A DNA stretch of 64,000 bases from Deltaproteobacteria bacterium (GTDB taxonomy: Bacteria; Desulfobacterota; Syntrophobacteria; Syntrophobacterales; Syntrophobacteraceae): contig JAAYVE010000046.1 in the NCBI GenBank assembly GCA_012517315.1, positions 1-64,000 on the forward strand. Reading direction: 5' to 3'. A program made the translations under genes and the position numbers. Under the pieces are notes generated by a model, which was given only the letters and a program-made list of their open reading frames with translations, made no database searches and was not told the DNA's origin. Below are positions 15,867 to 25,532 of this stretch, one piece after another (the stretch's first letter is position 1; each line of letters starts with the position of its first letter).

Positions 15867-17600
15867 ATGTTCATGCAACCAATTGTCATTTTTGTCGGCG
15901 GACTGCTCATTTTGCTGAGCTCCTCTGTCGCATACTCATGCACATCCCAGGCTGGGGCGGGGCCTTCCGACGTGCTCGTCATCGCGGGGACGGTCACAAA
16001 CACCCATGGAAAGGCCGTGAAGGAGGTGGAAATCGCCGTTTTCGTGGAGGGCCGGAAAATCCACACTGAGGGGGAAGTGGCCACGTCCAAGGCGGACTGC
16101 TACGAGGCGGAACTGAGGCCCCCCTCTCCACCCTGCCTCGAGGGAAGGTGGAAATCGAGGCGAAGAAGCCTTCCTACCAATCATCTGGGCGCATCGCCCT
16201 GGAGAACGTGGTGCGGGAAAAGCAAGGCCCGGAGGGGGACGTCTACTATCTCGCCCACCACAGTTTTGTCATGAAGCGGGCCATCACCCCCGCCTTCTGG
16301 ATCGCCGCGCTGGTTTTGGTCCTCGTCTACGCCCTCATCGCCTTCGAGTGGATGCACCGAACCCTGGCGGCCCTCCTGGGGGCCGCCTTCTTCATGACCG
16401 TGAGCTACACGGCGGGGACGTTCGACAAGGACTACATGATCCTCTCCTTTGAGGACGCCATGCACGCCATGGACATGAACGTCATTTTCCTGGTCATGAC
16501 CATGATGATCATCGTGCGGGTTTTGAAGAAGACGGGGGTCTTCCAGTGGATGGCCTACAAGTCCTACCAGTTGGCCCGGGGAAACGTGTTCGCCCTCGCA
16601 TCCATCCTCATGGTAATGACGGCCGTCTCCTCTGCCTTTCTCGACAACGTCACCACCATGCTCCTCATCATTCCCGTGACCATCGAGATCGCCCTCACTT
16701 TCAAGATCAACCCCGTGACGCTGCTCATGCCCGAGGTCTTTGCATCCAATGTGGGAGGCACGGCGACCCTCATCGGCCACCCCCCCAAAATCATGATCGG
16801 CTCTTACGCCAAGCTGAGCTTTCTCGACTTCGTGCAGAACCTCACGGTCATCTGCGCCATTTGCCTTGCGGTGACGGTGGTCTACTTTCTCTACTGGTAC
16901 AAGAAGGGGTACATGAAGGCGGAGGCGGGAGACGTGCAGAAGATGATCGCCTACCTGAGGGATGAGTACCGCATCACGGACGGGGTCCTCCTCATGAAGG
17001 GAGGGGTCATCCTGGGGACCACCATCTTTCTTTTCATCATACACGGGGCGCTCCACATGGAACCCAGCATCGCGGCCCTCATCGGTGCGGCGGTCCTGTT
17101 GGTTCTGAGCAGGGTGGACATCGTGGAGATGCTGGAGCACGAGATCGAGTGGTCCACCCTCGTCTTTTTCATGATGCTTTTCATCGTGGTGGCGGGGGCG
17201 GAAGAGACGGGGCTCATCCAAATGATCGCTGGCTGGGTGAACGACCTTTCCAGGGGATCGCTCGTGACGGCCATACTCATGATTCTCTGGGTGTCCGCCA
17301 TCGCCTCGGCCATCATCGACAACATCCCCTTCACGGCCACCATGCTTCCCATCGTGGCCCACCTCACCACGGCCATTCCCGGGGCCCAGGGGGGGATTCT
17401 CTGGTGGGCCCTGGCCCCTAGGGGCGTGTCTGGGGGGCAACGGAGCCATGATCGGGGCGAGCGCCAACGTGGTGACGGTGGGCATGGCGGAGCGGGCGGG
17501 CCACCACATCCCGTTCATGGCTTACGTGAAGGTGGCCGCCGTTCCCACGGCCATCACCATGATTCTTTCATCCCTCTGGCTTTTGCTGGTGGAGCTGTAA
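15867..17600 (+). pseudogene. Frameshifted paralogue of the beta-domain/ArsB-type permease
   Basis: This is a close copy of the gene at 7516-9249 with the same order: signal peptide, exported beta-domain, permease. Relative to that gene it has a 1-base deletion near 16110-16120 and a 1-base insertion near 17410-17430, so no single frame encodes the protein. The permease signature has also drifted (LIGHPPKIM against LIGDPPNIM). Substitution at such conserved positions argues for real decay and not only sequencing error. The original start is ATG 15867 and the original stop TAA 17598-17600. Confidence 0.85.
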
Positions 17601-17643
17601 CGCGGTGAACGGGAGGATGGGGACCGAACGGTTCTGTCCCGTA

Positions 17644-19062
17644 TCAATCTTCGGGACCGGAACGTTTGAACGCTTTAGATTCCATCCTCTTTTCCCGCAT
17701 CAGGCGATGAAGGTACTGGCGCTTGAGCCCTGAATCCTTAGCCGCGTGGGAAACGTTGCCCGCGTGCCTGGCAAGGATGCGCTGGATGTATTCCGTTTCA
17801 AAGGCCTCCAGGATCCGGTCCTTTGCCTCCTTGAAAGGCATGGAGAAGAGGTCTTCTTCAGCGGTGGGGAGTGTCCCGGCCCGCGGAACGTCCCCGCCCG
17901 CCATGGAAAGGTCGTCCACCTCGAGGGTATCCCCCTGAGCCAGGATAACGCCCCGCTCCACCACGTTTTCCAGTTCGCGGATATTCCCCGGCCATTCCCT
18001 TCTCATGAGAAAATCTAGGGTCTCCCGGGAAATCCGCTCCACCCTTTTCCCATGCAGGACATTGTATTTTTCCAGAAAATGGGAAGCCAGCAGAGGGATG
18101 TCCTGGAGCCTCTCCCTCAGAGGGGGCAGGTGGATGTTGATGACGTTGAGGCGGTAAAAGAGGTCTTCCCGGAATTCTCCTTTCCGGATCCGCTCCGGGA
18201 GGTTTTGGTGCGTCGCTGCGATGAACCGTGCGTCGACCTTCCGGATGGTGTTGGACCCTACCGGCTTGTATTCCCCTTCCTGGATGAGCCTGAGAAGCTT
18301 CACCTGCATGACGGAGCTCAAGTCCCCGATTTCGTCAAGAAAAAGCGTCCCCTGGTTGGCCTCCTCCACGAGGCCCCTTTTGTCCCGGATGGCCCCGGTA
18401 AAGGAACCCTTCAAGTGGCCGAACAGCTCACTTTCGATGATGGTTTCCGGGATCGTGCTGCAGTTGATGGGAATGAAAGGCTTGTCCCTTCGCGGACTTT
18501 GAACGTGGATGGCCCGGGCGACCAGTTCCTTGCCCGTACCGCTCTCTCCCGTGAGAAGGACGGTGGCGGAGGTCCCTGCAACCCGCTCGATATTCCTCTG
18601 AAGCGTTTGCATGGCCGGGCTGGAGCCGATGAGAGCGGGGAACCGGGGCCTTCCGTCCAGTTGCTCCCTCAGGTAGAGGTTCTCCCGGTGCAGTTTCTGC
18701 CACTGCACGGCTTTCTCCACCACGTGGAGAATCCTTTCTTTGCGAAAAGGCTTCGTGATATAATCGAAGGCACCTTTGCGGGTTGCTTCAATGGCCGATT
18801 CAATGGTGCCGTAAGCCGTCATGACGATGACCGCAGTGCTCTCGTTTTTCCTCTTGACCTGTTCCAGGACCTGGATGCCGTCCAGATGGGGCATCTTCAG
18901 GTCCGTGACGACAACGTCGAAGTCCTGATGCTTCAATACGTCCGGCAGGTTGCGGGAATCTTCCATCGTCACGACGGTGTAGCGGGATTTCTCAGAGAAG
19001 ATCCGCTCAAGCAGGACGAGCATGTCCTTTTCGTCGTCGATCATGAGAATTCTTGCCTGCAT
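17644..19062 (-). CDS. NtrC-family sigma-54-dependent response regulator
   Basis: A 472-aa three-domain protein. The receiver (1-120) has acidic pocket MIDDEKD and acceptor Asp in VVTDLKMPHLDG. The AAA+ domain has Walker A GESGTGKE, a GSFTGA loop (Ser in place of the common Ala) and Walker B LFLDEIGD. The C-terminal Fis-type HTH contains NVSHAAKDSGLKRQYLHRLM. The start is ATG 19062, preceded by GGAGGG, not the longer open frame. It is transcribed divergently from the Cache/PAS kinase at 19164, its likely partner. A shared 18-base site in this divergent gap recurs before the UspA-TauE operon, a probable target. Confidence 0.93.
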   Translation of the reverse strand: MQARILMIDDEKDMLVLLERIFSEKSRYTVVTMEDSRNLPDVLKHQDFDVVVTDLKMPHLDGIQVLEQVKRKNESTAVIVMTAYGTIESAIEATRKGAFDYITKPFRKERILHVVEKAVQWQKLHRENLYLREQLDGRPRFPALIGSSPAMQTLQRNIERVAGTSATVLLTGESGTGKELVARAIHVQSPRRDKPFIPINCSTIPETIIESELFGHLKGSFTGAIRDKRGLVEEANQGTLFLDEIGDLSSVMQVKLLRLIQEGEYKPVGSNTIRKVDARFIAATHQNLPERIRKGEFREDLFYRLNVINIHLPPLRERLQDIPLLASHFLEKYNVLHGKRVERISRETLDFLMRREWPGNIRELENVVERGVILAQGDTLEVDDLSMAGGDVPRAGTLPTAEEDLFSMPFKEAKDRILEAFETEYIQRILARHAGNVSHAAKDSGLKRQYLHRLMREKRMESKAFKRSGPED

Positions 19063-19131
19063 TGGGCTCCCTCCGGATGCAAAGGTGGTGGATTCATTGT
19101 GTTGTGGATCCCCTGCCCCTGTCAATCATTA

Positions 19132-19149
19132 TGTCACCTGAAAGTTTCA
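19132..19149. promoter_or_regulatory. Putative activator-binding site, copy 1
   Basis: TGTCACCTGAAAGTTTCA contains the palindrome TGAAAGTTTCA, symmetric around the central G. It differs at one of 18 positions from a site at 22270-22287 upstream of a strong sigma-54 promoter. It lies in the gap between the divergent NtrC-type regulator and its kinase, just before the kinase start. The likely binder is the regulator encoded at 17644-19062. Confidence 0.6.
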
Positions 19150-19163
19150 TGTGGGAATTCACG

Positions 19164-21449
19164 ATGAAGTCGATGCAAACGAAGGAGAGAACGCGACTCT
19201 ATCGCATTCTCATGGGTGCAGGAATCCTGGCTGTCCTCCTGGTATGTGTGGCGATCTACCTGGGTTTTTCCACCTCCCGTTACATGAAGGGGATCATCAG
19301 GGACCAGTTCAACGACGAACAACTGGCGCTGGCAAGGGCCGCCGCTCAAAGGATCGAATCCACCCTGCGTAATGCCATGACGGATCTGGTCCTCCTCAAC
19401 TCCCTCCCCGCCATCCAGTATTGCGACATGGACGCTTATGAAGTGCTCCTGCTGTCCACCTTGCCCGTTCTCCGAAGGGACTGCATCGTGGAGATCCGGA
19501 GGGTGGATCGGGAGGGAAACACCCTTTTTGTGGCCAATGAAGAGGGGATCGGCATGAAGCATCTCGGCCTCCGTCATCGGGAGGCGGGTGCCTTTCTGTC
19601 CTGGGCGGCGGACGTGGGCAACCGGGGAAGAATCATGGGGACCGGGACCCGTGCCAGGGATCCGGCAAGCGACCGTCGGGTCATCCTCATGGACCTCATC
19701 ATCCCCACCTACGAGGACGCCACCGATGCCAAACGGCCCCACGCTTCCCACCGCTTCAGCGGCTATCTCAAGGGCATCGTCAATGTCACTGAGTTGTTGC
19801 AGCAGTTCATGCCGTCCATCCGTTCCGGCAAGACCGGCTATGCGTGGGTTTTGGACGCTTCGGGGAATTTTCTGTATCATCCCGAGAGCATATTTGTGGG
19901 GGAAAACGCATTCGAGGCGCGCAGCAACCGCAATCCCAACATTTCCTTTGCCAAGATCAACGAGATCCAGAGAAACGAAATGCTTCGGGGTAACGAAGGG
20001 AAAGGGACGTATTTTTCCGGCTGGCACCGGGAAGTGGTGGAGCCAATGGAGAAACTACTCGCCTTTTCTCCCGTGCGCATCCAGGGCCCTTACGTGGACT
20101 ATGTGTGGTCCGTGGCCGTCGTGGCCCCGGCGGAGGAGATCGAGGGGATCGTCGCATCCGTCTATGGAAGGCAGATCTTCCTGGAGGGAATCGTCATTTT
20201 CATCATCCTGACGGGGAGCGTCATGGTGCTGCTCCATGAGTTGCGCTGGTCCACCATTCTGGAAAACGAGGTAGCGCTCAAGACGGACGACATTCGCCGC
20301 TATTCCCTGGAACTGGAGCGATCGGAAGCCAAGTACAGATCCCTTGTGGAAAGTGCCGACGATCTCATTTTCACCTTGGATCGAAATGGGTGCATCCGAA
20401 CGGGGAATCGCCAGATGCTCCAGTTCTTCGGCCTTTCACCGGAAGAATTGCCGGGGAGGGAGTTGAAGGCGCTTCTGCCCGGGACGCAGGCCGATGAGCA
20501 ACTGATATACATCGGCAGGGCGCTGGAGACGGGGGAACCGCAAAGAATGGAGACCCGTTTTCCCATCTCCAGCGAGGAAATTTGGTTCAACATCCACTAC
20601 GTCCCCATCCGCGGGGAGGGAGGGGACGAAGATCTGGTGCTTTGCGTGGCGCGGGACATCACGGACACCAAGAGCCTGGAAAGGCAGCTCATCAACACGG
20701 AAAAGCTCGCATCCCTGGGTACCCTTGCAGCGGGGGTCGCCCATGAAATCAACAATCCCCTGGGGATCATGCTGGGGTTTTGCGACCTGCTGCTGGAGCG
20801 CATGGAACCGGGCACCATGGAGTACAGCGACCTCAAGACCATCGAACGCCACGGACTCCACTGCCGGAGCATCGTGGAGAGACTTTTGAGTTTTGCACGC
20901 ATGGGTGAAGATTCAGAGGAGCTCTGCGACCTCAACAGCAATGTGGAGGACATCCTGGCCGTGGTGAAGCACACCCTGGACATGAACAAGATCCGCCTGG
21001 TTTTCTCCCAGGAGGCGGGACCCCTCATCGTGCGGGGAGGGTGCAAGGATGTGCAGCAGGTGCTCCTGAACCTCATCAACAACGCGGTTTATGCCATGGA
21101 TGGAGAGGGGATTCTCACCGTCCTCACCCGCAAGAGCAGAAAGGCCGGGTTCGCGGAGGTGGTCGTCTCCGACACGGGTTGCGGCATCAAAAAGGAATAC
21201 AGGGAGAAGATCTTCGACCCGTTTTTCACCACCAAGAAGGTGGGGGACGGCACCGGCCTCGGCCTCTCCGTCAGCTATGGGATCATTGGAAAGCACGGCG
21301 GGACCATCGAATTCGAGAGCTTCACCGACGAGGAGAAGCCGGGCCAGTCGGGAACGACCTTTCGCATTCTCCTTCCGATGGCCGACGAGGAAACGGTCGG
21401 CGACGAAAGTTTTCGCTGTCCCTCCGACGCTTCGGGCTTTGAAGGGTGA
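19164..21449 (+). CDS. Cache and PAS domain sensor histidine kinase
   Basis: About 761 aa. Membrane segment 1 (about residues 12-34) and segment 2 (about 335-357) enclose a large periplasmic sensor with Cache-like features ([21 protein letters not shown]). A PAS domain follows (about 385-500, [19 protein letters not shown]). HisKA has [11 protein letters not shown], and HATPase_c has [25 protein letters not shown] and GTGLGLS. ATG 19164 is chosen for its distance to the first membrane helix; upstream in-frame starts exist and ribosome sites are weak. It is divergent from and probably paired with the NtrC-type regulator at 17644-19062. Confidence 0.92.
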   Translation: MKSMQTKERTRLYRILMGAGILAVLLVCVAIYLGFSTSRYMKGIIRDQFNDEQLALARAAAQRIESTLRNAMTDLVLLNSLPAIQYCDMDAYEVLLLSTLPVLRRDCIVEIRRVDREGNTLFVANEEGIGMKHLGLRHREAGAFLSWAADVGNRGRIMGTGTRARDPASDRRVILMDLIIPTYEDATDAKRPHASHRFSGYLKGIVNVTELLQQFMPSIRSGKTGYAWVLDASGNFLYHPESIFVGENAFEARSNRNPNISFAKINEIQRNEMLRGNEGKGTYFSGWHREVVEPMEKLLAFSPVRIQGPYVDYVWSVAVVAPAEEIEGIVASVYGRQIFLEGIVIFIILTGSVMVLLHELRWSTILENEVALKTDDIRRYSLELERSEAKYRSLVESADDLIFTLDRNGCIRTGNRQMLQFFGLSPEELPGRELKALLPGTQADEQLIYIGRALETGEPQRMETRFPISSEEIWFNIHYVPIRGEGGDEDLVLCVARDITDTKSLERQLINTEKLASLGTLAAGVAHEINNPLGIMLGFCDLLLERMEPGTMEYSDLKTIERHGLHCRSIVERLLSFARMGEDSEELCDLNSNVEDILAVVKHTLDMNKIRLVFSQEAGPLIVRGGCKDVQQVLLNLINNAVYAMDGEGILTVLTRKSRKAGFAEVVVSDTGCGIKKEYREKIFDPFFTTKKVGDGTGLGLSVSYGIIGKHGGTIEFESFTDEEKPGQSGTTFRILLPMADEETVGDESFRCPSDASGFEG

Positions 21450-21462
21450 GGGAATGTCCCGC

Positions 21463-21505
21463 CGATTCCTCATGGTGGCACGCATGTTGATAGTATGAGG
21501 AATCG
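21463..21505. repeat. Inverted repeat enclosing a sigma-54-like box
   Basis: CGATTCCTCAT (21463-21473) and ATGAGGAATCG (21495-21505) are perfect 11-base inverted arms with a 21-base spacer. They lie between the kinase stop and the next receiver gene. The structure could be a terminator-like hairpin or an operator over the promoter box inside it. Confidence 0.55.
21476..21491 (+). promoter_or_regulatory. Sigma-54-like promoter with imperfect -12
   Basis: TGGCACG-N4-TTGAT matches the -24 element fully, but the -12 GC is GA. Similarity with the strong promoter at 22372 extends further: GGTGGCACG, TGTTG and a downstream TATGAGG occur in the same order. It lies 56 bases before the receiver gene at 21547. 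Confidence 0.45.
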
Positions 21506-21546
21506 TCGCCCTGCGGCAATGGCCCTTTAAGTCTCGGAGCGCTGGG

Positions 21547-21948
21547 ATGAAAGAAAAAGAGAGGACTCGCAGTAACGTGCTCATCCTCGAACCAGACCGT
21601 GATACGGGGGAGTTGTTTGCCAGGGCCCTCGAGACGCACAGGGGGTGCAAGTGCTATCTGGCCGCCGGTGAGGCGGACGCGCTGGCCCTTCTCAAGGACA
21701 TCCGTTTCCATCTGTGCGTTGCGGACTTGGGTCTCCTCATGTCCGGCGATTATTCCCTCCTCAGGAAAATCAAGAAATCCCATCCGGAAGTCGTTGTGCT
21801 CGCCGGGGGTTACCTCCACCAGAAGGCGCACATCGCCCTGGCGCTGGCTCATGGGGCCGACGGGAGCTTTCTCAAGCCCATTCAAGTAAATCGATTCAGG
21901 CGTGAAGTGGACGCCCTCTGCTTTCCCGAACGGAGCGCAGGCCTTTAA
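21547..21948 (+). CDS. Receiver-domain protein (divergent)
   Basis: A 133-aa receiver-like protein. An acidic pair (LEPDRD), the acceptor Asp (VADLGLLMSGD) and the Lys (FLKPIQ) are present. The switch Thr position is replaced (VVLAGGY), so the phosphorylation response may differ. No output domain is present. It lies downstream of the Cache/PAS kinase and of an imperfect sigma-54 box. The ribosome site (CGGAG, about 10 bases away) is modest. Confidence 0.78.
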   Translation: MKEKERTRSNVLILEPDRDTGELFARALETHRGCKCYLAAGEADALALLKDIRFHLCVADLGLLMSGDYSLLRKIKKSHPEVVVLAGGYLHQKAHIALALAHGADGSFLKPIQVNRFRREVDALCFPERSAGL

Positions 21949-22269
21949 GGTCGAAAAGCGTGTAGAGGTTCGGTCTGCGGCCAGCCGCCCCCATCGACCC
22001 ACCACGGGCACTCAAGGGAACCGTTGCGACTCAATCCGTCATGCTTGGATTCCCCCATGGGAGTGAGTCAGGAGCCTGTTTCGCGAAACTCGGCGGTGGA
22101 AACCCGCGCCGCCATCCGTCGAGTGAGAGTGATGCGGCGGCAGCGCTTTCTATGGCAACGTTCCCTCGCGAAGCGCCATGGCTTCTCTTTTCAAGACCCC
22201 CCCAAAGCCGGGTCCGGAAAACCCCCAAGTCACTCCGGTCCGCTCCGTGTTCCTCGCAGGTGACACTTG
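21949..22269. other. Gene-free region upstream of the UspA-TauE promoter
   Basis: About 320 bases with no supported coding frame, between the divergent receiver gene and the regulatory sites of the next operon. No strong hairpin was identified. Confidence 0.4.
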
Positions 22270-22287
22270 TGTCCCCTGAAAGTTTCA
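22270..22287. promoter_or_regulatory. Putative activator-binding site, copy 2
   Basis: TGTCCCCTGAAAGTTTCA matches the site at 19132-19149 at 17 of 18 positions. Its centre is about 95 bases upstream of the -24 element at 22373, a typical spacing for an NtrC-family enhancer site. Confidence 0.65.
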
Positions 22288-22371
22288 CTTTCTCTCTCCA
22301 CATCTATCCCCGCCTCCCCAAAGAATCCCGTTGAAGCAGGCTCTTCAAGGCAAAACGCCGTTTCTCTCCGG

Positions 22372-22387
22372 TGGCACGACTGTTGCC
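22372..22387 (+). promoter_or_regulatory. Sigma-54 promoter of the UspA-TauE operon
   Basis: TGGCACG-N4-TTGCC is a perfect consensus with GG and GC 10 bases apart. Transcription would start about 85 bases before the UspA start codon. An enhancer-like site lies at 22270-22287. Confidence 0.88.
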
Positions 22388-22483
22388 CATGGTATGAGGC
22401 ACCACTGCAGGGTTGCTCGTGCAGAGTCCTCGGGCGGTAATCCGAGAATCTGGCTTCCACGGGAAAAGAAAAAGGAGGGGTTG

Positions 22484-22897
22484 ATGAAGGTGCTTGTGGC
22501 GACGGACGGTTCGGAACACTCCATGAAAGCGGTGGACAGGGCCGTGGAATTGGCTCTGAAAGAAGAGGCCGACATCACGGTCATGTCTGTGGCTTACTAT
22601 GCCAAGGAAGACCTGGACGAGATGCCTCTCAACATCCAGGAAAAGCTCGAAAGCCAGGCTGCAGAGGCTCTCAGGAGGGCGAAGGCGGTCTTCGACAAGC
22701 ATTCCGTCCCCGTGAAGACGCTGCTGGAAGCGGGCTTCGTGCCCGCAAACAACATCATCCGGGTGGCGGAGGAAGGGAAGTTTGACCGGATCCTCCTGGG
22801 AAGCACGGGGATCAGCGGCTTGAAGCGGGTTTTCATCGGAAGCACGGCGGCGAAGGTGGTGGCCAATGCGCCGTGTTCCGTGACGGTTGTGCGATAG
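22484..22897 (+). CDS. Universal stress protein (UspA family)
   Basis: A 137-aa protein starting MKVLVATDGSEHS, with the ATP-binding pattern of Usp proteins near the C-terminus (LLGSTGISGLKRVFIGSTAAKVVANAPCSVTVV, where G-x2-G-x9-G-S/T is the nucleotide loop). The open frame extends upstream, but ATG 22484 has a strong AAGGAGG. It is the first gene after the sigma-54 promoter. A Usp also ends the second TauE unit, so a Usp-TauE link recurs here and may report ATP level to the transporter. Confidence 0.9.
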   Translation: MKVLVATDGSEHSMKAVDRAVELALKEEADITVMSVAYYAKEDLDEMPLNIQEKLESQAAEALRRAKAVFDKHSVPVKTLLEAGFVPANNIIRVAEEGKFDRILLGSTGISGLKRVFIGSTAAKVVANAPCSVTVVR

Positions 22898-23078
22898 ATC
22901 GTGAAGGAGCGACACAGAACAGGAGAAAGGGAGGTGAGATGGCTGACGGCTGGAGAGGTGGTTAAGAAGCATGCGTGGACGGAAGGTTTGCACGGTTCCG
23001 TCCATCTTTGAAAAGGGGTAAGAGGGGCTTCGATGCATTCATCTGGTAGGTTGACGACATCATTGGAGGAGTAAGAAA

Positions 23079-23375
23079 ATGAAAAAGATCTGGACACAGT
23101 TGACGGGCCTGGCGGCTTTCACGCTCATGATGCTGCCCGGCTTCGCCTTTGCCGCGGGTGGCTCGGCGGCTCATGTGGTCATCGTGGCGGACAGCAGGAA
23201 GCTCGACGGGATCATGGCTTGGTGGGCGAACCTGTACAACGAGAGCCATGCATATTTCACTCTCCTGACGGTCATTATCATTCCCCTCATCGGCGTGATT
23301 TTCGGCGTTTTGGCGGACCTCATCATGAGTTACATCGGCATCGACCTCAAGTCCAGGGAACTGGCGGAGCACTAG
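23079..23375 (+). CDS. Small membrane protein upstream of TauE
   Basis: A 98-aa protein with an N-terminal signal or membrane segment (about 5-26, ending AFA-AGG), a short extracytoplasmic stretch, and a strong membrane segment at about 62-84 (LLTVIIIPLIGVIFGVLADLI). I do not recognise the family. It has a good GGAGGAG ribosome site and sits 53 bases before TauE in the same operon, so it may be a subunit or assembly partner of that permease. Confidence 0.75.
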   Translation: MKKIWTQLTGLAAFTLMMLPGFAFAAGGSAAHVVIVADSRKLDGIMAWWANLYNESHAYFTLLTVIIIPLIGVIFGVLADLIMSYIGIDLKSRELAEH

Positions 23376-23428
23376 AGCATGGGGTTTTTCCACACGGATT
23401 CTTCTCATTGATTACGGAGGATAAGGAT

Positions 23429-24499
23429 ATGGATTGGATGTATATTTTGATGCCCATCGCTGGCGTGAAGATCTTCTGGCCCGGTCTGCTCATTCTCGGC
23501 ATCGGGGTGGGGATCATCGGAGGCTTCTTCGGGATGGGTGGCGCTTGGATGGTCACCCCGGGTCTCAACATCCTTGGTTTCCCCATGGCGTTTGCCATTG
23601 GAACGGACATCGCCCACATGGCGGGCAAGTCCCTCATCTCCACCATGCGACACGGCAAATTCGGCAACGTGGACTACAAACTAGGCTTCATCATGCTGGT
23701 GGGGACGGTCGTGGGCTTCGAAGTGGGGGCCCAGATGATCATGTGGCTGGAGCGCATCGGGCGGGTGGAACTGGTGGTGCGCTGGCTCTACATCGCCCTC
23801 CTGGCCTTTATAGCCTGGATGGTGTTCCACGATGTGAACAAGAGAAAGAAGAAGGAACGGGAAGCCCTGGCCGCGGGCCGGCAAGTGGACAAGCTGGCCA
23901 CGGGCATCGAGTGGCACAAGACCCTCCACAAAATCAAGATCCCCCCCATGGTTCATCTCAAGGTGGCTGGCATTTACTGTTCCGCCTGGCTCCCTATCTT
24001 CGTGAGTTTCTTCACCGGCTGGCTGGCGGGCATCCTCGGCATCGGCGGCGGACTCATCCGTATGCCCTCCCTCATTTACCTGGTGGGCTGCCCGACTCAC
24101 GTGGCCGTCGGGACCGACCTCTTTGAAGTGGCCATCTCCGGTCTCTACGGCGCCGCCAGTTTCACCTACAAGGGGCGCACCGAACTGGTGGCCGCCATCA
24201 TCATGCTGGTAGGCGCATCGGTGGGGGCGCAGGTGGGCACCGTGGCCACCAAGTACATCAAAGGCTACGGCATCCGGGTCATCTTCGGGTTCGCCGTCAT
24301 CGGCTGTCTCATCTCCGTGGCCCTGAAGCTCTATCCTCAGTACGTCCCTTCCGCCAAGGCCTTCTGCGACATTGCGGCCACCTGGCTTGTTCTCTGTGTC
24401 GTGGCTGCCCTGGCCATCTACATTGCGGTGAAGATGTTCCAAGGGGCGGCCAGGGAGGTGGCGGCCAAAAAAGCGGCGACGCGGGTTTCCACGGCTTAG
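23429..24499 (+). CDS. TauE/SafE family anion permease
   Basis: A 356-aa protein with about 8 membrane segments and the two glycine-rich repeats of the family: GGFFGMGGAWMVTPGLNILG with AIGTDIAHM in the first half, and GILGIGGGLIRMPSLIYLVG with AVGTDLFEV in the second. TauE/SafE proteins export or import sulfite, sulfoacetate, taurine-derived anions or similar compounds. A cytoplasmic loop of about 50 charged residues separates the halves. The longer open frame is rejected: ATG 23429 with GGAGG fits the first helix. Confidence 0.92.
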   Translation: MDWMYILMPIAGVKIFWPGLLILGIGVGIIGGFFGMGGAWMVTPGLNILGFPMAFAIGTDIAHMAGKSLISTMRHGKFGNVDYKLGFIMLVGTVVGFEVGAQMIMWLERIGRVELVVRWLYIALLAFIAWMVFHDVNKRKKKEREALAAGRQVDKLATGIEWHKTLHKIKIPPMVHLKVAGIYCSAWLPIFVSFFTGWLAGILGIGGGLIRMPSLIYLVGCPTHVAVGTDLFEVAISGLYGAASFTYKGRTELVAAIIMLVGASVGAQVGTVATKYIKGYGIRVIFGFAVIGCLISVALKLYPQYVPSAKAFCDIAATWLVLCVVAALAIYIAVKMFQGAAREVAAKKAATRVSTA

Positions 24500-24561
24500 G
24501 GATGCAGGTGTTCCGGCTGTGAACCATTTTGCCTAACATGAAGATGAAGAGGGAGTTGCAC

Positions 24562-25155
24562 ATGTCCATCAAGCGAAACGGCATGCTTTCCATGGCGCTG
24601 ATCCTCCCCGTGGTGCTCCTCATGGGTTGCCAGTTCGGGAAAGTGGATCAGGGACGAGTGATCAAGTACGACAAGGATAAGAAGGTGGTGACCATGATCC
24701 GGGACGGGAAGGGGGATACCCAGAATCCCGACTACAACTACCTCCCCCCCATCGTTTACGAAACCCCGGCGGACCCGCATGAGATGGGACCGGAACCCAA
24801 GGCCGGGCAGCGGATGAAACTGGACACCAAAAACAACCAGATCGTGATCTTCGATGCTGCGGCACAGCAGTTCAAGACCATCCCCTACACCCTCATCGAG
24901 CAAAAAGAGGGGGTTGGGAAGGATGACCCCGCAGTGGCCGGTAGAAAGTTCCCCGAGGTGGACAAGGCCAAGAAGACCATCGCCGTGTACTCGTCCAGGC
25001 AGAAGATCCTGACCACCTTCTCCCTCCCCGAGGAATACTTCGCGCTTCCTGACAGCACCTGGGACGCGGGAGACGAGATCCGGGTGTATTACAAGCAGGA
25101 CGGCAAGGCCCTCCGGATGATGAACATCAGCAAGACGGATATTTACAAGAAGTAG
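24562..25155 (+). CDS. Lipoprotein of unknown function
   Basis: A 197-aa protein with a lipoprotein signal peptide ending in a lipobox (LLMGC, Cys at about residue 22) and a GGGAG ribosome site before ATG 24562. The mature part is hydrophilic with beta-rich segments (KKVVTMIRDGKG, KNNQIVIFDAAAQQFKTIPY, KKTIAVYSSRQKILTTFSLP). I do not recognise the domain with confidence. Placed directly after TauE in the same operon, it is a candidate extracytoplasmic partner of the permease. Confidence 0.8.
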   Translation: MSIKRNGMLSMALILPVVLLMGCQFGKVDQGRVIKYDKDKKVVTMIRDGKGDTQNPDYNYLPPIVYETPADPHEMGPEPKAGQRMKLDTKNNQIVIFDAAAQQFKTIPYTLIEQKEGVGKDDPAVAGRKFPEVDKAKKTIAVYSSRQKILTTFSLPEEYFALPDSTWDAGDEIRVYYKQDGKALRMMNISKTDIYKK

Positions 25156-25322
25156 ACGGATCGATTAGGATGACGACACCCAGCCCGGGTCGCTATCGGA
25201 CTTCCCATGAAGTGCCGGAGGCGGCCCGGCCTTTTTTGAATGGACGATTTCTCTGCCGCCCGCAGGGGCCATCAACCCACAGGCAACCCGTTGCCGCCCT
25301 TTCCACGGAAGGACCTTCAGCG

Positions 25323-25532
25323 ATGAATTTTCGGCAGAAAGTGGCCGTGGCCATCCTCGACGCAGCGATCATTGTGGAGGTCTGCATCGGCATTTACCTG
25401 GGAAGTCGGAACCCCGAGAACCTGACGCCCATTTTCTTGAAATCCTTCTTCGCCATGGCGATACCCACCCTCGCCTTTGGGATGATCATCGTGAGGCGGC
25501 TGCGCACTCCCGCCGGAGGCCTCAAAACATGA
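25323..25532 (+). CDS. Small two-helix membrane protein
   Basis: A 69-aa protein with two hydrophobic segments (about 8-26 and 38-57) and no other domain. The longer open frame is not used: GGAAGGA precedes ATG 25323, and the first helix starts soon after. Its stop overlaps the next start by 4 bases, so the two are translationally coupled. It is probably part of the TauE membrane assembly, inferred only from operon position. Confidence 0.65.
   Translation: MNFRQKVAVAILDAAIIVEVCIGIYLGSRNPENLTPIFLKSFFAMAIPTLAFGMIIVRRLRTPAGGLKT

Noticed and set aside
15663-16274. A single intact 203-aa gene
   Set aside because: Its first 57 residues match the C-terminus of the DASS permease and the rest matches the start of the beta-domain permease before a frameshift; it is a chimera of two pseudogene parts.
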